The notes beneath the pieces were generated by a model. It did not search any database and was not told the DNA's origin. It saw only the letters and a list, made by a program, of their open reading frames with translations. This document shows positions 1 to 9,054 of a DNA stretch of 64,000 nucleotides, in pieces; the stretch's first letter is position 1, and each line of letters starts with the position of its first letter. Both the position numbers and the translations under genes were made by a program. Origin of the DNA: Billgrantia pellis (lineage in GTDB: Bacteria > Pseudomonadota > Gammaproteobacteria > Pseudomonadales > Halomonadaceae); the NCBI RefSeq assembly GCF_008297955.1, contig NZ_VTPY01000009.1, forward strand, positions 1-64,000, written 5' to 3'.

Positions 1-200
1 TCACGGGGCGCGTGTGGCGCGGCTCGGCGTTCGGTGGGGTGAAGGGGCGCAGCGAGCTGCCCGGCTACGTGGAGCGTTACATGAACGGCGAGATCAAGAT
101 CGACGAGTTCATTACCCACGATATGCCGTTCGAGCGGATCAACGAGGCGTTCGAGCTGCTGCATGCGGGCAAGAGCATCCGCACCGTGCTGCACTATTGA
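1..200 (+). CDS. frmA: S-(hydroxymethyl)glutathione dehydrogenase, C-terminal end (partial)
   Basis: Only the last 66 or so codons are in the window; the reading frame enters at base 3 and stops at 200. The visible residues [16 protein letters not shown], then [20 protein letters not shown] and a final SIRTVLHY, are the typical end of class III zinc alcohol dehydrogenases. These oxidise S-(hydroxymethyl)glutathione (formaldehyde bound to glutathione) with NAD+ in the cytoplasm. Zinc ligands and the Rossmann core lie upstream of the window. The next gene encodes a Gfa-type formaldehyde-activating protein, which supports a formaldehyde detoxification pair. The family call is firm; the symbol is inferred from the family and this neighbour. 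Confidence 0.85.
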   Translation, partial: TGRVWRGSAFGGVKGRSELPGYVERYMNGEIKIDEFITHDMPFERINEAFELLHAGKSIRTVLHY

Positions 201-591
201 TTGATAGGCGCCCGGACCCGCGCCCAGTCACAGGCGCCGCTTTTCATCACGCCTAAAACCGCAGGACACGCGAAGGGCGCCGGGTCCGATTGCCATGAGA
301 AGGACCCGATACGCACCCGAATCGCGAAGGGGCCGAGACGTGTCCGGCACCGAACGAGTCGCCGGCACGCGCCGGAAGTCCCACGATGCAACGGCCCTGT
401 TCGTAGGGCCAAGGAGTCAGCCCATGAGCCTGTTGGAGACCCTCCAGCGCTGGTTAGGCGGCAAGCCGGCCACCACGAACGCCACCCGACACACCGCGAC
501 ACGCACGACGGCGACGCCGAACACACCCCGTACCCCGCCTTCCGCAGCAGCAAACCCCTCGACAACGACAACACCGGGGAGCCGATCCACC

Positions 592-1167
592 ATGAGCCAC
601 CACAGCGTTCACATCCACCCTGCCGTCGATGACGGCGTCAAACGCGGCAACGACAGTTTCACTGGCGGCAAGCTGTATTGCCATTGCAGCAGCGACCAGG
701 TCGAAGTGACGGTCGACGCGCAATGCGCCCACAACCATGTCTGCGGCTGCACCAAGTGCTGGAAGCCCGAAGGAGCGCTGTTCTCGATGGTCGCCGTGGT
801 TCCTCGCGACAAGCTGCGCGTCACCGCCCACGAGGAGAAACTCGAGGTAGTCGACCCAACTGCCGCCATCCAGCGTCATGCCTGCAGGGAGTGTGGTGTA
901 CACATGTATGGCCGCATCGAAAATACCGAACATCCGTTCCATGGCCTGGACTTCATCCATACCGAACTCTCCCGCGACGAGGGCTGGGCCGGCCCCGAGT
1001 TCGCCGCGTTCGTCTCGTCCATCATCGAATCCGGCGCCGATCCGCAGAACATGGATGCGGTGCGCTCGCGGCTCAAGGAGCTCGGCCTGCCACCCTACGA
1101 CTGTCTGTCGCCGCCGCTGATGGATGCCATCGCCACGCATACCGCCAAGTCGAAGGGGGGGCTGTAA
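592..1167 (+). CDS. gfa: Glutathione-dependent formaldehyde-activating enzyme (Gfa)
   Basis: A 191-residue protein starting [15 protein letters not shown], matching the usual length and start of the Gfa family (S-(hydroxymethyl)glutathione synthase), which promotes the adduct of formaldehyde and glutathione. The zinc-site cysteines are visible in [18 protein letters not shown] and the [14 protein letters not shown] stretch. It follows the FrmA-type dehydrogenase on the same strand, 391 bp downstream, so both likely serve formaldehyde removal. Start choice: the ATG at 592 has GGGGAG at a reasonable distance and gives the family-typical N-terminus. An in-frame ATG at 424 has a better Shine-Dalgarno (AAGGAG, 7-nt spacing) and would add 56 Thr/Pro/Ala-rich residues. 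I prefer 592 on family length, but 424 cannot be excluded. The bases between 201 and 423 hold nothing else I recognise. Confidence 0.88.
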   Translation: MSHHSVHIHPAVDDGVKRGNDSFTGGKLYCHCSSDQVEVTVDAQCAHNHVCGCTKCWKPEGALFSMVAVVPRDKLRVTAHEEKLEVVDPTAAIQRHACRECGVHMYGRIENTEHPFHGLDFIHTELSRDEGWAGPEFAAFVSSIIESGADPQNMDAVRSRLKELGLPPYDCLSPPLMDAIATHTAKSKGGL

Positions 1168-1181
1168 AAGGCCGATATGCC

Positions 1182-1212
1182 GCACGGCGGACCGGCAGAT
1201 AGTCCGCCGTGC
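1182..1212. terminator. Inverted repeat between convergent genes, likely bidirectional terminator
   Basis: Perfect 11-bp arms (GCACGGCGGAC and GTCCGCCGTGC) with a 9-nt loop sit between the end of gfa (+) and the end of the first BenE gene (-). There is no strong T-run on either side, so the terminator role is inferred from position and stem strength. Confidence 0.6.
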
Positions 1213-1227
1213 CTATATACCGACAGC

Positions 1228-2445
1228 TCAGTGCCGGGCGGTTCCCGCTGCCTGGCGCTGCCTCGTTCGCTCCTTTTCCACTCGCCAGGGCCGATGCAGA
1301 ACCAGGTAGGCCGCGCAACCGATCACCACGCCCCAAAAGGCCGACCCCAGGCCGAACAAGCTCATGCCCGAGGCGGTAGCCAAAAAGGTAATGATCGACG
1401 CCTCGAGATGCTCCTTCTCGGCGGCGGCCGCGCCGAGGTTGCCGGCGATGGCGCCGATCAGCGCCAGCCCTGCCAGCAGCGCGACGAAAGTCGCCGGCAG
1501 CGAGGCGAACAGCAACACGATGCTGCCCGAGAACAGCGCCCCGAACAGGTAAAAGACGCCGTTGGCCACGCCGGCCACGTAGCGCTTGTCGGGATCGGGA
1601 TGAGCCGCCTTGCCGGTGCACAGCGCCGCGGTGATGGCCGCCACCACCGTGGTGATGCCACCGAACAGCGCCATCGGTATCGACACCAGGCTGGTCACAG
1701 TGAGGATCGGGCGAGCCTGGATGTCATAGCCGGCGCCGCGCAGGATCGCCATGCCCGGCAGGAACTGGCCGGTGAGACTCACCAACGCCAGCGGTATCGC
1801 CAGCCCCAGCGTGGCATGCAGAGTCCACTCGGGGCGAATCGGCTCGGGCGAGGCCAGTTGCCACGAGACGCCCGCCAGGCTGGCCCCTTCCAGCAGCACC
1901 GCCAACACGATCCCCACCAGCAGCAACAGCACCAGGAAGTAGCGCGGGAAAAGCCGCTTGAAGACCAGATAGGCCGTCAACATGCCCAGCGCCAAGGCCG
2001 GCGCGCCCTCCAGCGCGGTGAACACGCCGACACCGAACTGGAACAGGATGCCGGCCATCATGGCCGCGGCGATGCCCGGCGGGATCAGCGCGATGATGCG
2101 GTCGAAAGAACCGCTCACGCCGATTGCGAAGACGATGAGCGCCGCGGTGAGATAGGCCCCCACCGCCTCGTTCAGCGACAGCTCGGGAAACAGGGTAACC
2201 AGCAGTGCCGTGCCCGGCGCCGACCAGGCGGTCACGACGGGCACCTTGAGCCACAAGCTCAAGCCGATGCCCGATAGCGCGGCGCCGATGGAGATCGCCC
2301 ACACCCAAGAGCTCATCATCTGTGTGGAAATCTCCGCGCTCTGCGCGGCCTGGAAGAAGATCGCCAGCGGGCCGGCATAGGAGATCAGCACCGCCACGAA
2401 TCCGGCGGTAACGGCCGACAGCGACCCATCATGACGCAACGACAT
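1228..2445 (-). CDS. benE: BenE-family benzoate transporter, copy 1
   Basis: A 405-residue integral membrane protein of the BenE (benzoate:proton symporter) family, with about 11-12 hydrophobic segments along its whole length. The family signature region reads FGGITTVVAAITAALCTG, followed by the conserved HPDPDKRYVAG loop. It should carry benzoate or a close analogue across the inner membrane. It is the last gene of the cat-ben array and the second of two adjacent BenE genes. A terminator-like hairpin separates it from the preceding copy, so it may depend on read-through or have its own promoter. The two BenE proteins are clearly diverged from each other, so this is not a recent duplication. 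Substrate is inferred from neighbours. Confidence 0.88.
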   Translation of the reverse strand: MSLRHDGSLSAVTAGFVAVLISYAGPLAIFFQAAQSAEISTQMMSSWVWAISIGAALSGIGLSLWLKVPVVTAWSAPGTALLVTLFPELSLNEAVGAYLTAALIVFAIGVSGSFDRIIALIPPGIAAAMMAGILFQFGVGVFTALEGAPALALGMLTAYLVFKRLFPRYFLVLLLLVGIVLAVLLEGASLAGVSWQLASPEPIRPEWTLHATLGLAIPLALVSLTGQFLPGMAILRGAGYDIQARPILTVTSLVSIPMALFGGITTVVAAITAALCTGKAAHPDPDKRYVAGVANGVFYLFGALFSGSIVLLFASLPATFVALLAGLALIGAIAGNLGAAAAEKEHLEASIITFLATASGMSLFGLGSAFWGVVIGCAAYLVLHRPWRVEKERTRQRQAAGTARH

Positions 2446-2472
2446 GCTTCACCTCGTCTTGGTGGTATCGGC

Positions 2473-2508
2473 AAAAAAGGCCCGCAGCGAGGTCATCGGC
2501 AGCGGGCC
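2473..2508 (-). terminator. Rho-independent terminator after the second BenE gene
   Basis: On the minus strand a GGCCCGC/GCGGGCC stem with a 16-nt loop is followed at once by six T residues. It lies just past the stop of the BenE gene at 2560-3813 and before the next BenE gene, so it probably ends or weakens the long cat-ben transcript. Confidence 0.75.
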
Positions 2509-2559
2509 AAGTGGCGTTTCGAACCGGTGGCCAGCCACCAGCCTTAACGGTTTCTGGCC

Positions 2560-3813
2560 TCAGCGCGCCGAAGCGGCAGCCCTGCGCGAGGTGACGGATT
2601 CACGGGAGAAGTCGAAGTCCCTGAATTCCACCAGTAGGGAGAGCCCCGCCCCCAGCACCAACGCCCAGAAGGACGAGCCGACCCCCAAGATCTGTATTCC
2701 CGATACGGCAATCAGGAAGGAGAACATCGCGCCCACCTCGTGCTTGCCGGAAAAGGTCATGTGCATCGCCGAGCCGATCACCCGCAGCAGTGCCAGCCCG
2801 GCGATGATGGCGATGAAGTAGCTCGGCATGGCTTCGATCAGGCTGAACACGAAGCCGTAGAAGGGCGCCGCCGTGATAAAAATGATGCCAACGATGACCG
2901 CCGCCACCCAGCGCTTGTCGTGACTGCCGGCCTCCGGCCCTGAGCAGATCCCGGTCATCGGTGCGGCGATGCAGGTGCTGTGCAGGTTGAAGAAGGCCGA
3001 GATCATGGTACCGAAGCCCCCGAGGGCAGTAATCGCATTCGCCGGCGCGCTCTTGTAGCCCATGCCTTTGACCAGCCCCACCCCGGCGGGTGTCTCCATG
3101 CCCACGAGAATCAGCGCCAGCGGTAGGCCGTAGGCCAGGAAGGCCTCCAGGGTAAAGGCGGGCATGATGAACTCGGGCAGCTTGAAGGAAAGCGTCACGC
3201 TGGAGAAATCGGCGCCGGAGAGCGCCATGTAGCCGACGCCCACCAGCAGCGTGACCACTAGCGGCGGCACCCGGCGCAGGTAGCGCGCGGCGAAGAAGAA
3301 AGAAAGGATCATCACCGACGCCGGCAGCAGCGCATTCTGCAGCGGCATCACCATGTTGGTGCCGAACTTGAGCAGTATGCCCGCCACCATGCCCATCACG
3401 ATGGGCATCGGGATCAGTCGCATGACCAGGCTCATCCACCCCGCCAGGCCCACTACCAGTGCGATGGCTCCCGCCATCAGCGTGGCGCCCAGCGCCTCGT
3501 TGAGTCCCACCACCGGAATGATGGCGGCGAACAGCAGCGCGCCGGGAATCGAGTTGGCCATGGGGAGCGGCAGCCGGTAGTAGGCCGGCAGGAACAGCCC
3601 GAACAGGCCGTTGATCATCAGGTAACTGATCACCCACAACAGGGTGAACTCCTGGGGAAGCCCCGCCGCGGTGCCGGCGCTGATATGGATGACACCGGCG
3701 CTGAGGCCGAAGATCCCGGCCACCACGCCGGCACTCAGGTTGTCGGCGTTGAGGTCACGGACGAAGTCGCGTGGCGCCGTGGTGAGTCCGGCGCCCTTCT
3801 CGATATGTTTCAC
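2560..3813 (-). CDS. benE: BenE-family benzoate transporter, copy 2
   Basis: A 417-residue membrane protein of the BenE family. I chose the GTG at 3813 because CCTGGAG lies 7 nt upstream and the protein then begins MKHIEKGAGL; the open frame extends further up to 3897, but that extension would overlap the end of benD and has no ribosome-binding site. The body is a run of hydrophobic segments with the motifs STCIAAPMTGICSGPEAG and GVGSSFWALVLGAG near the C-terminus. It follows benD by 70 bp on the same strand, so it is likely co-transcribed with benABCD. Uptake of benzoate or a substituted benzoate is inferred from family and context. Its C-terminal motif reappears in the fossil at 18254-18382. 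Confidence 0.88.
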   Translation of the reverse strand: MKHIEKGAGLTTAPRDFVRDLNADNLSAGVVAGIFGLSAGVIHISAGTAAGLPQEFTLLWVISYLMINGLFGLFLPAYYRLPLPMANSIPGALLFAAIIPVVGLNEALGATLMAGAIALVVGLAGWMSLVMRLIPMPIVMGMVAGILLKFGTNMVMPLQNALLPASVMILSFFFAARYLRRVPPLVVTLLVGVGYMALSGADFSSVTLSFKLPEFIMPAFTLEAFLAYGLPLALILVGMETPAGVGLVKGMGYKSAPANAITALGGFGTMISAFFNLHSTCIAAPMTGICSGPEAGSHDKRWVAAVIVGIIFITAAPFYGFVFSLIEAMPSYFIAIIAGLALLRVIGSAMHMTFSGKHEVGAMFSFLIAVSGIQILGVGSSFWALVLGAGLSLLVEFRDFDFSRESVTSRRAAASAR

Positions 3814-3883
3814 GTTGTGCTCCAGGGGATTTTTTATGATTGAAGTGTTGGCGCGAGTAGTGGAACGTGCTGCGTACGACCAA

Positions 3884-4660
3884 TCAGCCGCTATCACCTC
3901 CTGCCACCGGCAGCACGCTGCCGGTGATGTAGCCGGCCTCGCGCGAGGCCAGGAACAGGATCGGGCCGGCCTGCTCGTCTAAGGTGCCGTAGCGCCCCAT
4001 GAAGCTGGTGGCCTTGGTCTGGTCGATGAGCTGCTGGTACCACGCCTTCTCCCGCTCGCCGGGCTCGGCCGTATTGCGCGGCGTGATCCGTGGCGGCGCC
4101 TCGGTGCCGCCGGGGGCGGTGGCGTTGACGCGAATGCCGTGCTCGGCGTACTCGAAGGCCAGCGCCACAGTCATGGCGTTGACGCCGCCCTTGGCCGCGG
4201 CGTAGGGCACCCGATTGATGCCGCGAGTGGCCACCGAGGAGACATTGACGATGTTGCCCCGGCTCTTCAGCAAGTAGGGCAGCGCCGCGCGACAGCACCA
4301 CAGGGTGGGGAACAGCGAGCGACGCACCTCGGCCTCGATCTGCTCGGGTGAATAATGCTCGTAGGGCTGGGCCCAGATGGTGCCGCCGACGTTGTTGATC
4401 ACGACATCGATTCGGCCGTAGTGCTCCTGGACCTGGCGCATCACGCCATCGGCGCCCTCCCAGGTTTCCAGGTCGGCCTTGAAAGCGATCGCCTCGAAGC
4501 CCGCCTCGCGCAGCTCGGCCGCCACCGCATCGACGTGCTCGGCGCGATCCACCAGCGCCAGCCGGGCGCCTTCGGCCCCGGCGCGCTCGGCGACACGCCG
4601 GCCGATGCCTTGGGCGGCACCGGTAATCACTAGCGTCTGTCCCTCGAAACGCGCGCTCAT
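3884..4660 (-). CDS. benD: Benzoate cis-diol dehydrogenase (1,6-dihydroxycyclohexa-2,4-diene-1-carboxylate dehydrogenase)
   Basis: A 258-residue short-chain dehydrogenase that oxidises and decarboxylates the benzoate cis-diol to catechol with NAD+. The cofactor motif TGAAQGIG is at residues 13-20, the NNVGG stretch at about 89-93, and the catalytic Ser141/142, Tyr153 and Lys157 are present (VPYAAAKGG). The start at 4660 overlaps the benC stop by 4 nt (ATGA), typical of translational coupling. It is the fourth gene of benABCD. Family, length and position all agree. Confidence 0.95.
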   Translation of the reverse strand: MSARFEGQTLVITGAAQGIGRRVAERAGAEGARLALVDRAEHVDAVAAELREAGFEAIAFKADLETWEGADGVMRQVQEHYGRIDVVINNVGGTIWAQPYEHYSPEQIEAEVRRSLFPTLWCCRAALPYLLKSRGNIVNVSSVATRGINRVPYAAAKGGVNAMTVALAFEYAEHGIRVNATAPGGTEAPPRITPRNTAEPGEREKAWYQQLIDQTKATSFMGRYGTLDEQAGPILFLASREAGYITGSVLPVAGGDSG

Positions 4661-5697
4661 GCCACCGCCTCCTTGGCCGCTTCCGGGGCCAGGCTCGGCG
4701 TGAACTTCTCGTAGTGGAAGCTGGCCGGGGCGATGCCCTGCTCGCGGAAGTGAGCGAGCACCGCATCGACCATCGGCGGCGGCCCGCACAGGTAGACGTC
4801 GACCTCGCCGTCGTGCAGCAGCTCGGGGGCCATGTGGTGGGTCACGTAGCCCTTGCGCGGATGCCCGCTGGCCGCGTCGGCCACCACTGTGGTGTAGGCG
4901 AAGTCGGGCAGCGCCTCGACGAAGGCGTCGAGCTCGTCGAGCTTGACCAGATGGTCATCGACGTTGACGCCGTAGAGCAGGCGCACCGGCTGGTTGCAGC
5001 CGCGCGCCTGCAACTGGCGAAGCATGGCCAGGAACGGCGCCAGGCCGGTGCCGCCGGCCAGCATCAGCACGGGACGCTCGACTTCGCGCAGGTAGAAGCT
5101 GCCCATGGGCCCGGTCAGGGTCAGCGCATCCTCGGGCTTCGCCGTCCCGGTGAGATAGCCGCTCATCAGTCCGTCCGGCACGTTGCGGATCAGGAACGAG
5201 GCGCGCCGCTCGCCGGGCAGCGAGCTGAACGAGTAGGAGCGGGTCTCGTCGCTGCCCGGTACCTGGATGTTGACGTACTGGCCCGGCAGGAAGACGAGAT
5301 CCTCGCCCTCCTCCAGGTCGACGATCAGCTCGAAGCTATCCTCGGAGAGGCGCGAAACCTCGGCGACCCGACCGGGGAACTCACCGACGCCGGTCTTGCA
5401 CAGGGTCGAGGCCACCGGTACCTGCACCACACAGTCGGATGACGGCACCATTTGGCAGGTCAGCACCTTACCTTCGGCGACCTCCTCGTCGGAGAGCGCC
5501 TCGTCGATGTACTCGTCACCCAGATCGAACGCACCCTGCTCGCAGGTGCCCTTGCAGGTGCCGCAGACGCCGTCGGAGCAGTCCATCGGCAGGTTGACCT
5601 TGTGACGATAGGCGGCGTCGAGCACCGTCTCGCCGTCCTTGCAGCGGATGAAGCGGGTCACGCCGTCTTCGAAGTTGAGGGCTATGGTGTAGCTCAT
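4657..5697 (-). CDS. benC: Benzoate 1,2-dioxygenase electron transfer component
   Basis: A 346-residue reductase that passes electrons from NADH to the BenAB oxygenase. The N-terminal plant-type ferredoxin domain has the [2Fe-2S] cysteines at 40, 45, 48 and 81 (CSDGVCGTC, then VLTC). An FAD-binding domain follows with RSYSFSS, then an NAD domain with GGTGLAPF and the CGPPPMVDAV motif near the C-terminus. This domain order and length are those of BenC/XylZ. The start has a GGAGGAGACGAGC-type ribosome site. It sits between benB and benD on the same strand. Confidence 0.96.
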   Translation of the reverse strand: MSYTIALNFEDGVTRFIRCKDGETVLDAAYRHKVNLPMDCSDGVCGTCKGTCEQGAFDLGDEYIDEALSDEEVAEGKVLTCQMVPSSDCVVQVPVASTLCKTGVGEFPGRVAEVSRLSEDSFELIVDLEEGEDLVFLPGQYVNIQVPGSDETRSYSFSSLPGERRASFLIRNVPDGLMSGYLTGTAKPEDALTLTGPMGSFYLREVERPVLMLAGGTGLAPFLAMLRQLQARGCNQPVRLLYGVNVDDHLVKLDELDAFVEALPDFAYTTVVADAASGHPRKGYVTHHMAPELLHDGEVDVYLCGPPPMVDAVLAHFREQGIAPASFHYEKFTPSLAPEAAKEAVA

Positions 5698-5728
5698 GCT
5701 CGTCTCCTCCCACCGGGCTCGAGGTCGC

Positions 5729-6220
5729 TCAGATGTGGTAGATGTCGATAACCTGGTGGATGTAGTCGTTGTTCAGCACCACCTTCTTGTAGGTGATCAG
5801 CGGCGCGTCGCCGGACACGTCCAAGGTGTAGAACGAGGTACCGAAGTAGGCGCTGGTCTGCTGGTAGCGATGGCTCAGGGTGTGCCAGTTGAAACGCAGC
5901 TCGACCGTGTCGCCCTGCTGGGAGAGGACCTCCAGGTTGGTGACCTGGTGGGTGGTGCGCGGCTCGGGAATGCTGGTGGCGCCGGAGCGCTCGGTCTTGA
6001 TGCGGTAGACGCGGTCCTCGAGCCCCTCGCGGTTGGGGTAATAAATCAGCGAAATCTCGCTCTGGGGGTCCTCGGTCAGCCGGTCGTCGTCGTCCCAGGC
6101 CGGCATCCAGAAAACGACGTCCTTGCTGTAGCAAGTCAGCCACTCGTCCCACTCGCGGTCGTCGAGCAGGCGAGCTTCACGGTGTACGAAGGCCTGGATG
6201 GCCAGAAAGTCGATGCTCAT
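5729..6220 (-). CDS. benB: Benzoate 1,2-dioxygenase small (beta) subunit
   Basis: A 163-residue ring-hydroxylating dioxygenase beta subunit. It contains the family pattern REARLLDDREWDEWLTCY and the later NRFN-like stretch ELRFNWHTLSHR. Beta subunits have no metal site and hold the alpha3-beta3 hexamer together. The ATG at 6220 has GGAGGGC just upstream, 10 nt after the benA stop; the open frame runs further into benA, but only this start gives the normal length. Pairs with BenA. Confidence 0.95.
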   Translation of the reverse strand: MSIDFLAIQAFVHREARLLDDREWDEWLTCYSKDVVFWMPAWDDDDRLTEDPQSEISLIYYPNREGLEDRVYRIKTERSGATSIPEPRTTHQVTNLEVLSQQGDTVELRFNWHTLSHRYQQTSAYFGTSFYTLDVSGDAPLITYKKVVLNNDYIHQVIDIYHI

Positions 6221-6230
6221 GGTGCCCTCC

Positions 6231-7613
6231 TCAGGATGCGCTTGTTGCGACGGGCGTGGTGGCGATGAATTGGCTGCGCTCCTTGTCGATGGCGCGCAGC
6301 ATCTCCTCGACCCAGTGCTTGTGGTGCAGCACGTAGAGCCCCTCGTCCTCGGGCGAGGCGCCACTGAGCAGCGGCTTCATGTCGATGGCCTTGGCGTTAT
6401 CGTCGGCGCCCTCGATCCACTGCCTGGCCCCGCGCGAGAGATCGTTCCACTCGGCGTCGAGCCCGGCGTAGCCGTTCTGGCAGGCGCGGAACTCCTCCAG
6501 GTCGTCGGGCGTGCCCATGCCGCTGACGTTGAAGAAATCCTCGTACTGGCGGATACGCAGGGCGCGGTTCTCGGCGGACTCGCCCTTGGGCGCGAAGCAG
6601 TAGATGGTGACCTCGCTCTTGTCCACGGCGATCGGCCGAATGACCCGGATCTGAGTGGAGAACTGATCCATCAGGTAGACGTTGGGGTAGAGGCAGAGAT
6701 TACGGGTCTGGTTGACGATGGAGTCGGCCCGCGCCTCGCCGAGCTCCTGCTCGATGCGCTCGCGCTGGGAGTAGACCGGGCGCACCTCGGGATTGAGCAG
6801 GCGGGTCCATAGCATCATGTGGCCGTTCTCATAGGAGTAGAAGCCGCCCATGCTCTTCGACCAGCCGTTGGCGTCCACCGCCTTGGTGCCACCGGCGTCG
6901 TAGTTGCGCCGTTCCATGGTCGAGGCGTAGTTCCAGTGCACGGTGCTGACGTGGTAGCCGTCGGCCCCGTTCTCGGCACCCAGCTTCCAGTTGCCGTTGA
7001 AGGTGTAGGAGGAGGTGCCGCGCAGGATCTCGATGCCCTCCGGGGCCTGGTCGACGATGTTGTCGATGATCTTGGTGGTCTCGCCGAGGTACTCGGTGAG
7101 CGGGGCAACGTCGGCACTGAGGCTGCCGAACAGGAAACCGCGATAGCTCTCGAAGCGCGCCACGCGCTTGAGGTCGTGGGAGCCCTCCTGCTTGAAGCCC
7201 TCGGGGTAGGCGCCGGTCTTCTCGTTCTTGGCCTTGAGCAGCTTGCCGTCGTTCTTGAACGACCAGCCGTGGAACGGACAGGTGAAGGTGCCCTTGTTGC
7301 CGCGCTTCTTGCGGCACAGGGTCGCGCCGCGGTGGGCGCAGGCGTTGATCAGCGCGTGCAGCTCACCCTGCTTGTCGCGAGTGATGATCACCGGCTGGCG
7401 CCCCATGGTGACGGTCATGTAGTCGCCCGGCTCGGCGATCTGGCTCTCGTGGGCCAGGAACAGCCAGTTGCCTTCGAAGATGTGCTTCATCTCCAGTTCG
7501 AAGAAGGCCGGATCGGTGAACATGCTGCGGTGGCAGCGGAAGATGCCGTTCTCGGCGTCGTCGACGACGGCGCCGCGAACGCGTTTCTCGAGACGATCAA
7601 GCTGTGCGGTCAT
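6231..7613 (-). CDS. benA: Benzoate 1,2-dioxygenase large (alpha) subunit
   Basis: A 460-residue Rieske oxygenase alpha subunit that dihydroxylates benzoate to the cis-1,2-diol. The Rieske ligands are Cys92, His94, Cys112 and His115 (CAHRG and CPFHGWSF). The catalytic-domain motif [12 protein letters not shown] gives the bridging Asp218 and the mononuclear iron ligands His221 and His226. Length matches BenA/XylX. It leads benABCD; the gap of 112 bp to catA holds a strong hairpin (7657-7680). No ATAC-N7-GTAT operator is seen in this gap, so expression from the upstream catB promoter is likely. Confidence 0.96.
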   Translation of the reverse strand: MTAQLDRLEKRVRGAVVDDAENGIFRCHRSMFTDPAFFELEMKHIFEGNWLFLAHESQIAEPGDYMTVTMGRQPVIITRDKQGELHALINACAHRGATLCRKKRGNKGTFTCPFHGWSFKNDGKLLKAKNEKTGAYPEGFKQEGSHDLKRVARFESYRGFLFGSLSADVAPLTEYLGETTKIIDNIVDQAPEGIEILRGTSSYTFNGNWKLGAENGADGYHVSTVHWNYASTMERRNYDAGGTKAVDANGWSKSMGGFYSYENGHMMLWTRLLNPEVRPVYSQRERIEQELGEARADSIVNQTRNLCLYPNVYLMDQFSTQIRVIRPIAVDKSEVTIYCFAPKGESAENRALRIRQYEDFFNVSGMGTPDDLEEFRACQNGYAGLDAEWNDLSRGARQWIEGADDNAKAIDMKPLLSGASPEDEGLYVLHHKHWVEEMLRAIDKERSQFIATTPVATSAS

Positions 7614-7656
7614 GGCTCCAACTCCTCGTGGCTCTTGTCAGGGTCGAGGCTCCCCT

Positions 7657-7680
7657 ACCCGCCGGCAGGCGCCGGCGGGT
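7657..7680. other. Strong intra-operon hairpin between catA and benA
   Basis: Perfect 10-bp arms ACCCGCCGGC and GCCGGCGGGT around a 4-nt loop. No T-run follows on the minus strand, so it is more likely an RNA-processing or stability element than a classical terminator. It could set different levels of the cat and ben messages. Confidence 0.5.
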
Positions 7681-7725
7681 GGTTCGCTTCGTGTCGTCAG
7701 TCAGGTGGCGTCAGGTAGCGGGCGC

Positions 7726-8694
7726 TCAGGCCTCGGCGGGCTCGCGCCTGGCCGGTGCCGCCTCGTCCTCCAGCGCCCGGGGGCGCTTGTGGCGGCTCTG
7801 CCGCTCGGGGTCGGCGGTGGGCGCGAGCTCGACGTCGAACACCACTTCGGTGAAAGGCGCTTCGAGCCCGCGCTTGGCGGCCTCGCCGGCGTCCTCGATG
7901 CGGGTGGCATCGACCACCAGCTCCTCGCGGGTGGCGAAGGCGAAATCGTCCCAGGTGTATTCGTCGCCGGCCAGGTTGATCTGGGTGGTCAGATGACGGT
8001 GGCCCGGGGCGGAGACGAAGAAGTGGATGTGCGCCGGGCGCTGGCCGTGACGACCCAGCAGCTTGAGCACCTGGTCGGTGGGGCTGCCGGCCGGCACGCC
8101 GTAGCCGGAAGGAATGATGCTGCGCGCACGATAGCGACCCTCGGCATCGGCGAGGATGGTGCGGCGCAGGTTATAGTCCGACTGCGACGGATCGAAGAAC
8201 GAGTAGTTGCCCTTGGAGTCGGCGTGCCAGATCTCCACTTGGGCGCCGGGTACCGGCTTGCCCTGGGTGTCGCGCACCTGGCCGGTCAGCCACATGACCT
8301 CGGCGCCTTCGTCGCTGCCGTCATCCATGCGCGCCTCGCCCTCGCTCACCGGCGCGCCGGCCACATAGAGCGGGCCTTCGATGGTGCGCGGCGTGCCGCC
8401 GGTCAGGCCGGCCTGCTCGTCGGCGGCGTCCATGCGCATGTCGAGGTAGTGATCGAAGCCGAGCCCCGGGGCCAGCAGGCCGAACTGCGACTCCTTGCCC
8501 AGCTCGTTGAGCAAGCTCACCGCCGACCAGAACTCCTCGGGACTGACATCGAAGTCGTCGATCAGGCGGTATACGTCGGAGAGCAGGCGATGCAGGATCC
8601 GCTTGGCACGGTGGCTGCCGCCCTGCTCGTCGAAGCCGGCCACGGCCTTGAGAAAGTTCTGCACGTCGGGGGTGTCATGGATCTTCACGGTCAT
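7726..8694 (-). CDS. catA: Catechol 1,2-dioxygenase
   Basis: A 322-residue intradiol dioxygenase that cleaves catechol to cis,cis-muconate. The ferric-iron ligands are visible as Tyr164 (GNYSFFD), Tyr198 (IPSGYG), His222 and His224 (RPAHIHFF). The N-terminal helical region and the IEGPLYVAGAP motif (residues 105-114) are typical of catechol rather than protocatechuate dioxygenases. The C-terminus carries a charged tail of about 30 residues (RQSRHKRPRALEDE) beyond the usual end. It lies between catC and benA on the same strand. Two short fossils elsewhere in the window resemble parts of this gene. Confidence 0.96.
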   Translation of the reverse strand: MTVKIHDTPDVQNFLKAVAGFDEQGGSHRAKRILHRLLSDVYRLIDDFDVSPEEFWSAVSLLNELGKESQFGLLAPGLGFDHYLDMRMDAADEQAGLTGGTPRTIEGPLYVAGAPVSEGEARMDDGSDEGAEVMWLTGQVRDTQGKPVPGAQVEIWHADSKGNYSFFDPSQSDYNLRRTILADAEGRYRARSIIPSGYGVPAGSPTDQVLKLLGRHGQRPAHIHFFVSAPGHRHLTTQINLAGDEYTWDDFAFATREELVVDATRIEDAGEAAKRGLEAPFTEVVFDVELAPTADPERQSRHKRPRALEDEAAPARREPAEA

Positions 8695-8748
8695 GGGTCT
8701 TTCCTCGTTGTCATTGGTCGCCCCGCGGGGCTGGCGTGGGCTGCCGGA

Positions 8749-9039
8749 TCAGCTGTCGTCGTCGCGGATGGATGACGGATGGCGGCACAGCGGCTTGACG
8801 CCGATCTCCATCCAAGGGAAGAGCGGCAGGCCCGCGACGATTTCCTGCAGCTCGGCGTTGTCGCGCACGTCGAAGATGCTGACGTTGGCGTAGCTGCCGG
8901 CGACCCGCCATAGATGGCGCCACTTGCCCTGGCGCTGCAGCTCCTGGGCGTACTCCTTCTCGCGCGCCTTGATCTCGGCGGCCTGTTCCGCCGGCATCTC
9001 TGGCGGCAGCTTGACGGTCATTTCCACCTGAAACAGCAT
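8749..9039 (-). CDS. catC: Muconolactone delta-isomerase
   Basis: A 96-residue protein of the muconolactone isomerase family: MLFQVEMTVKLPPEMP at the start, then LWRVAGSYANVSIFDV and LPLFPWMEIGV. It converts muconolactone to 3-oxoadipate enol-lactone and works as a large oligomer. Length is exactly that of the family. It lies 15 bp after catB and 54 bp before catA. Confidence 0.96.
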   Translation of the reverse strand: MLFQVEMTVKLPPEMPAEQAAEIKAREKEYAQELQRQGKWRHLWRVAGSYANVSIFDVRDNAELQEIVAGLPLFPWMEIGVKPLCRHPSSIRDDDS

Positions 9040-9054
9040 GCGTGAGACCTCCGG

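Noticed and set aside
7468-8775. A 435-codon open frame on the plus strand
   Set aside because: It is antisense to catA, whose iron ligands and family motifs are complete on the other strand.
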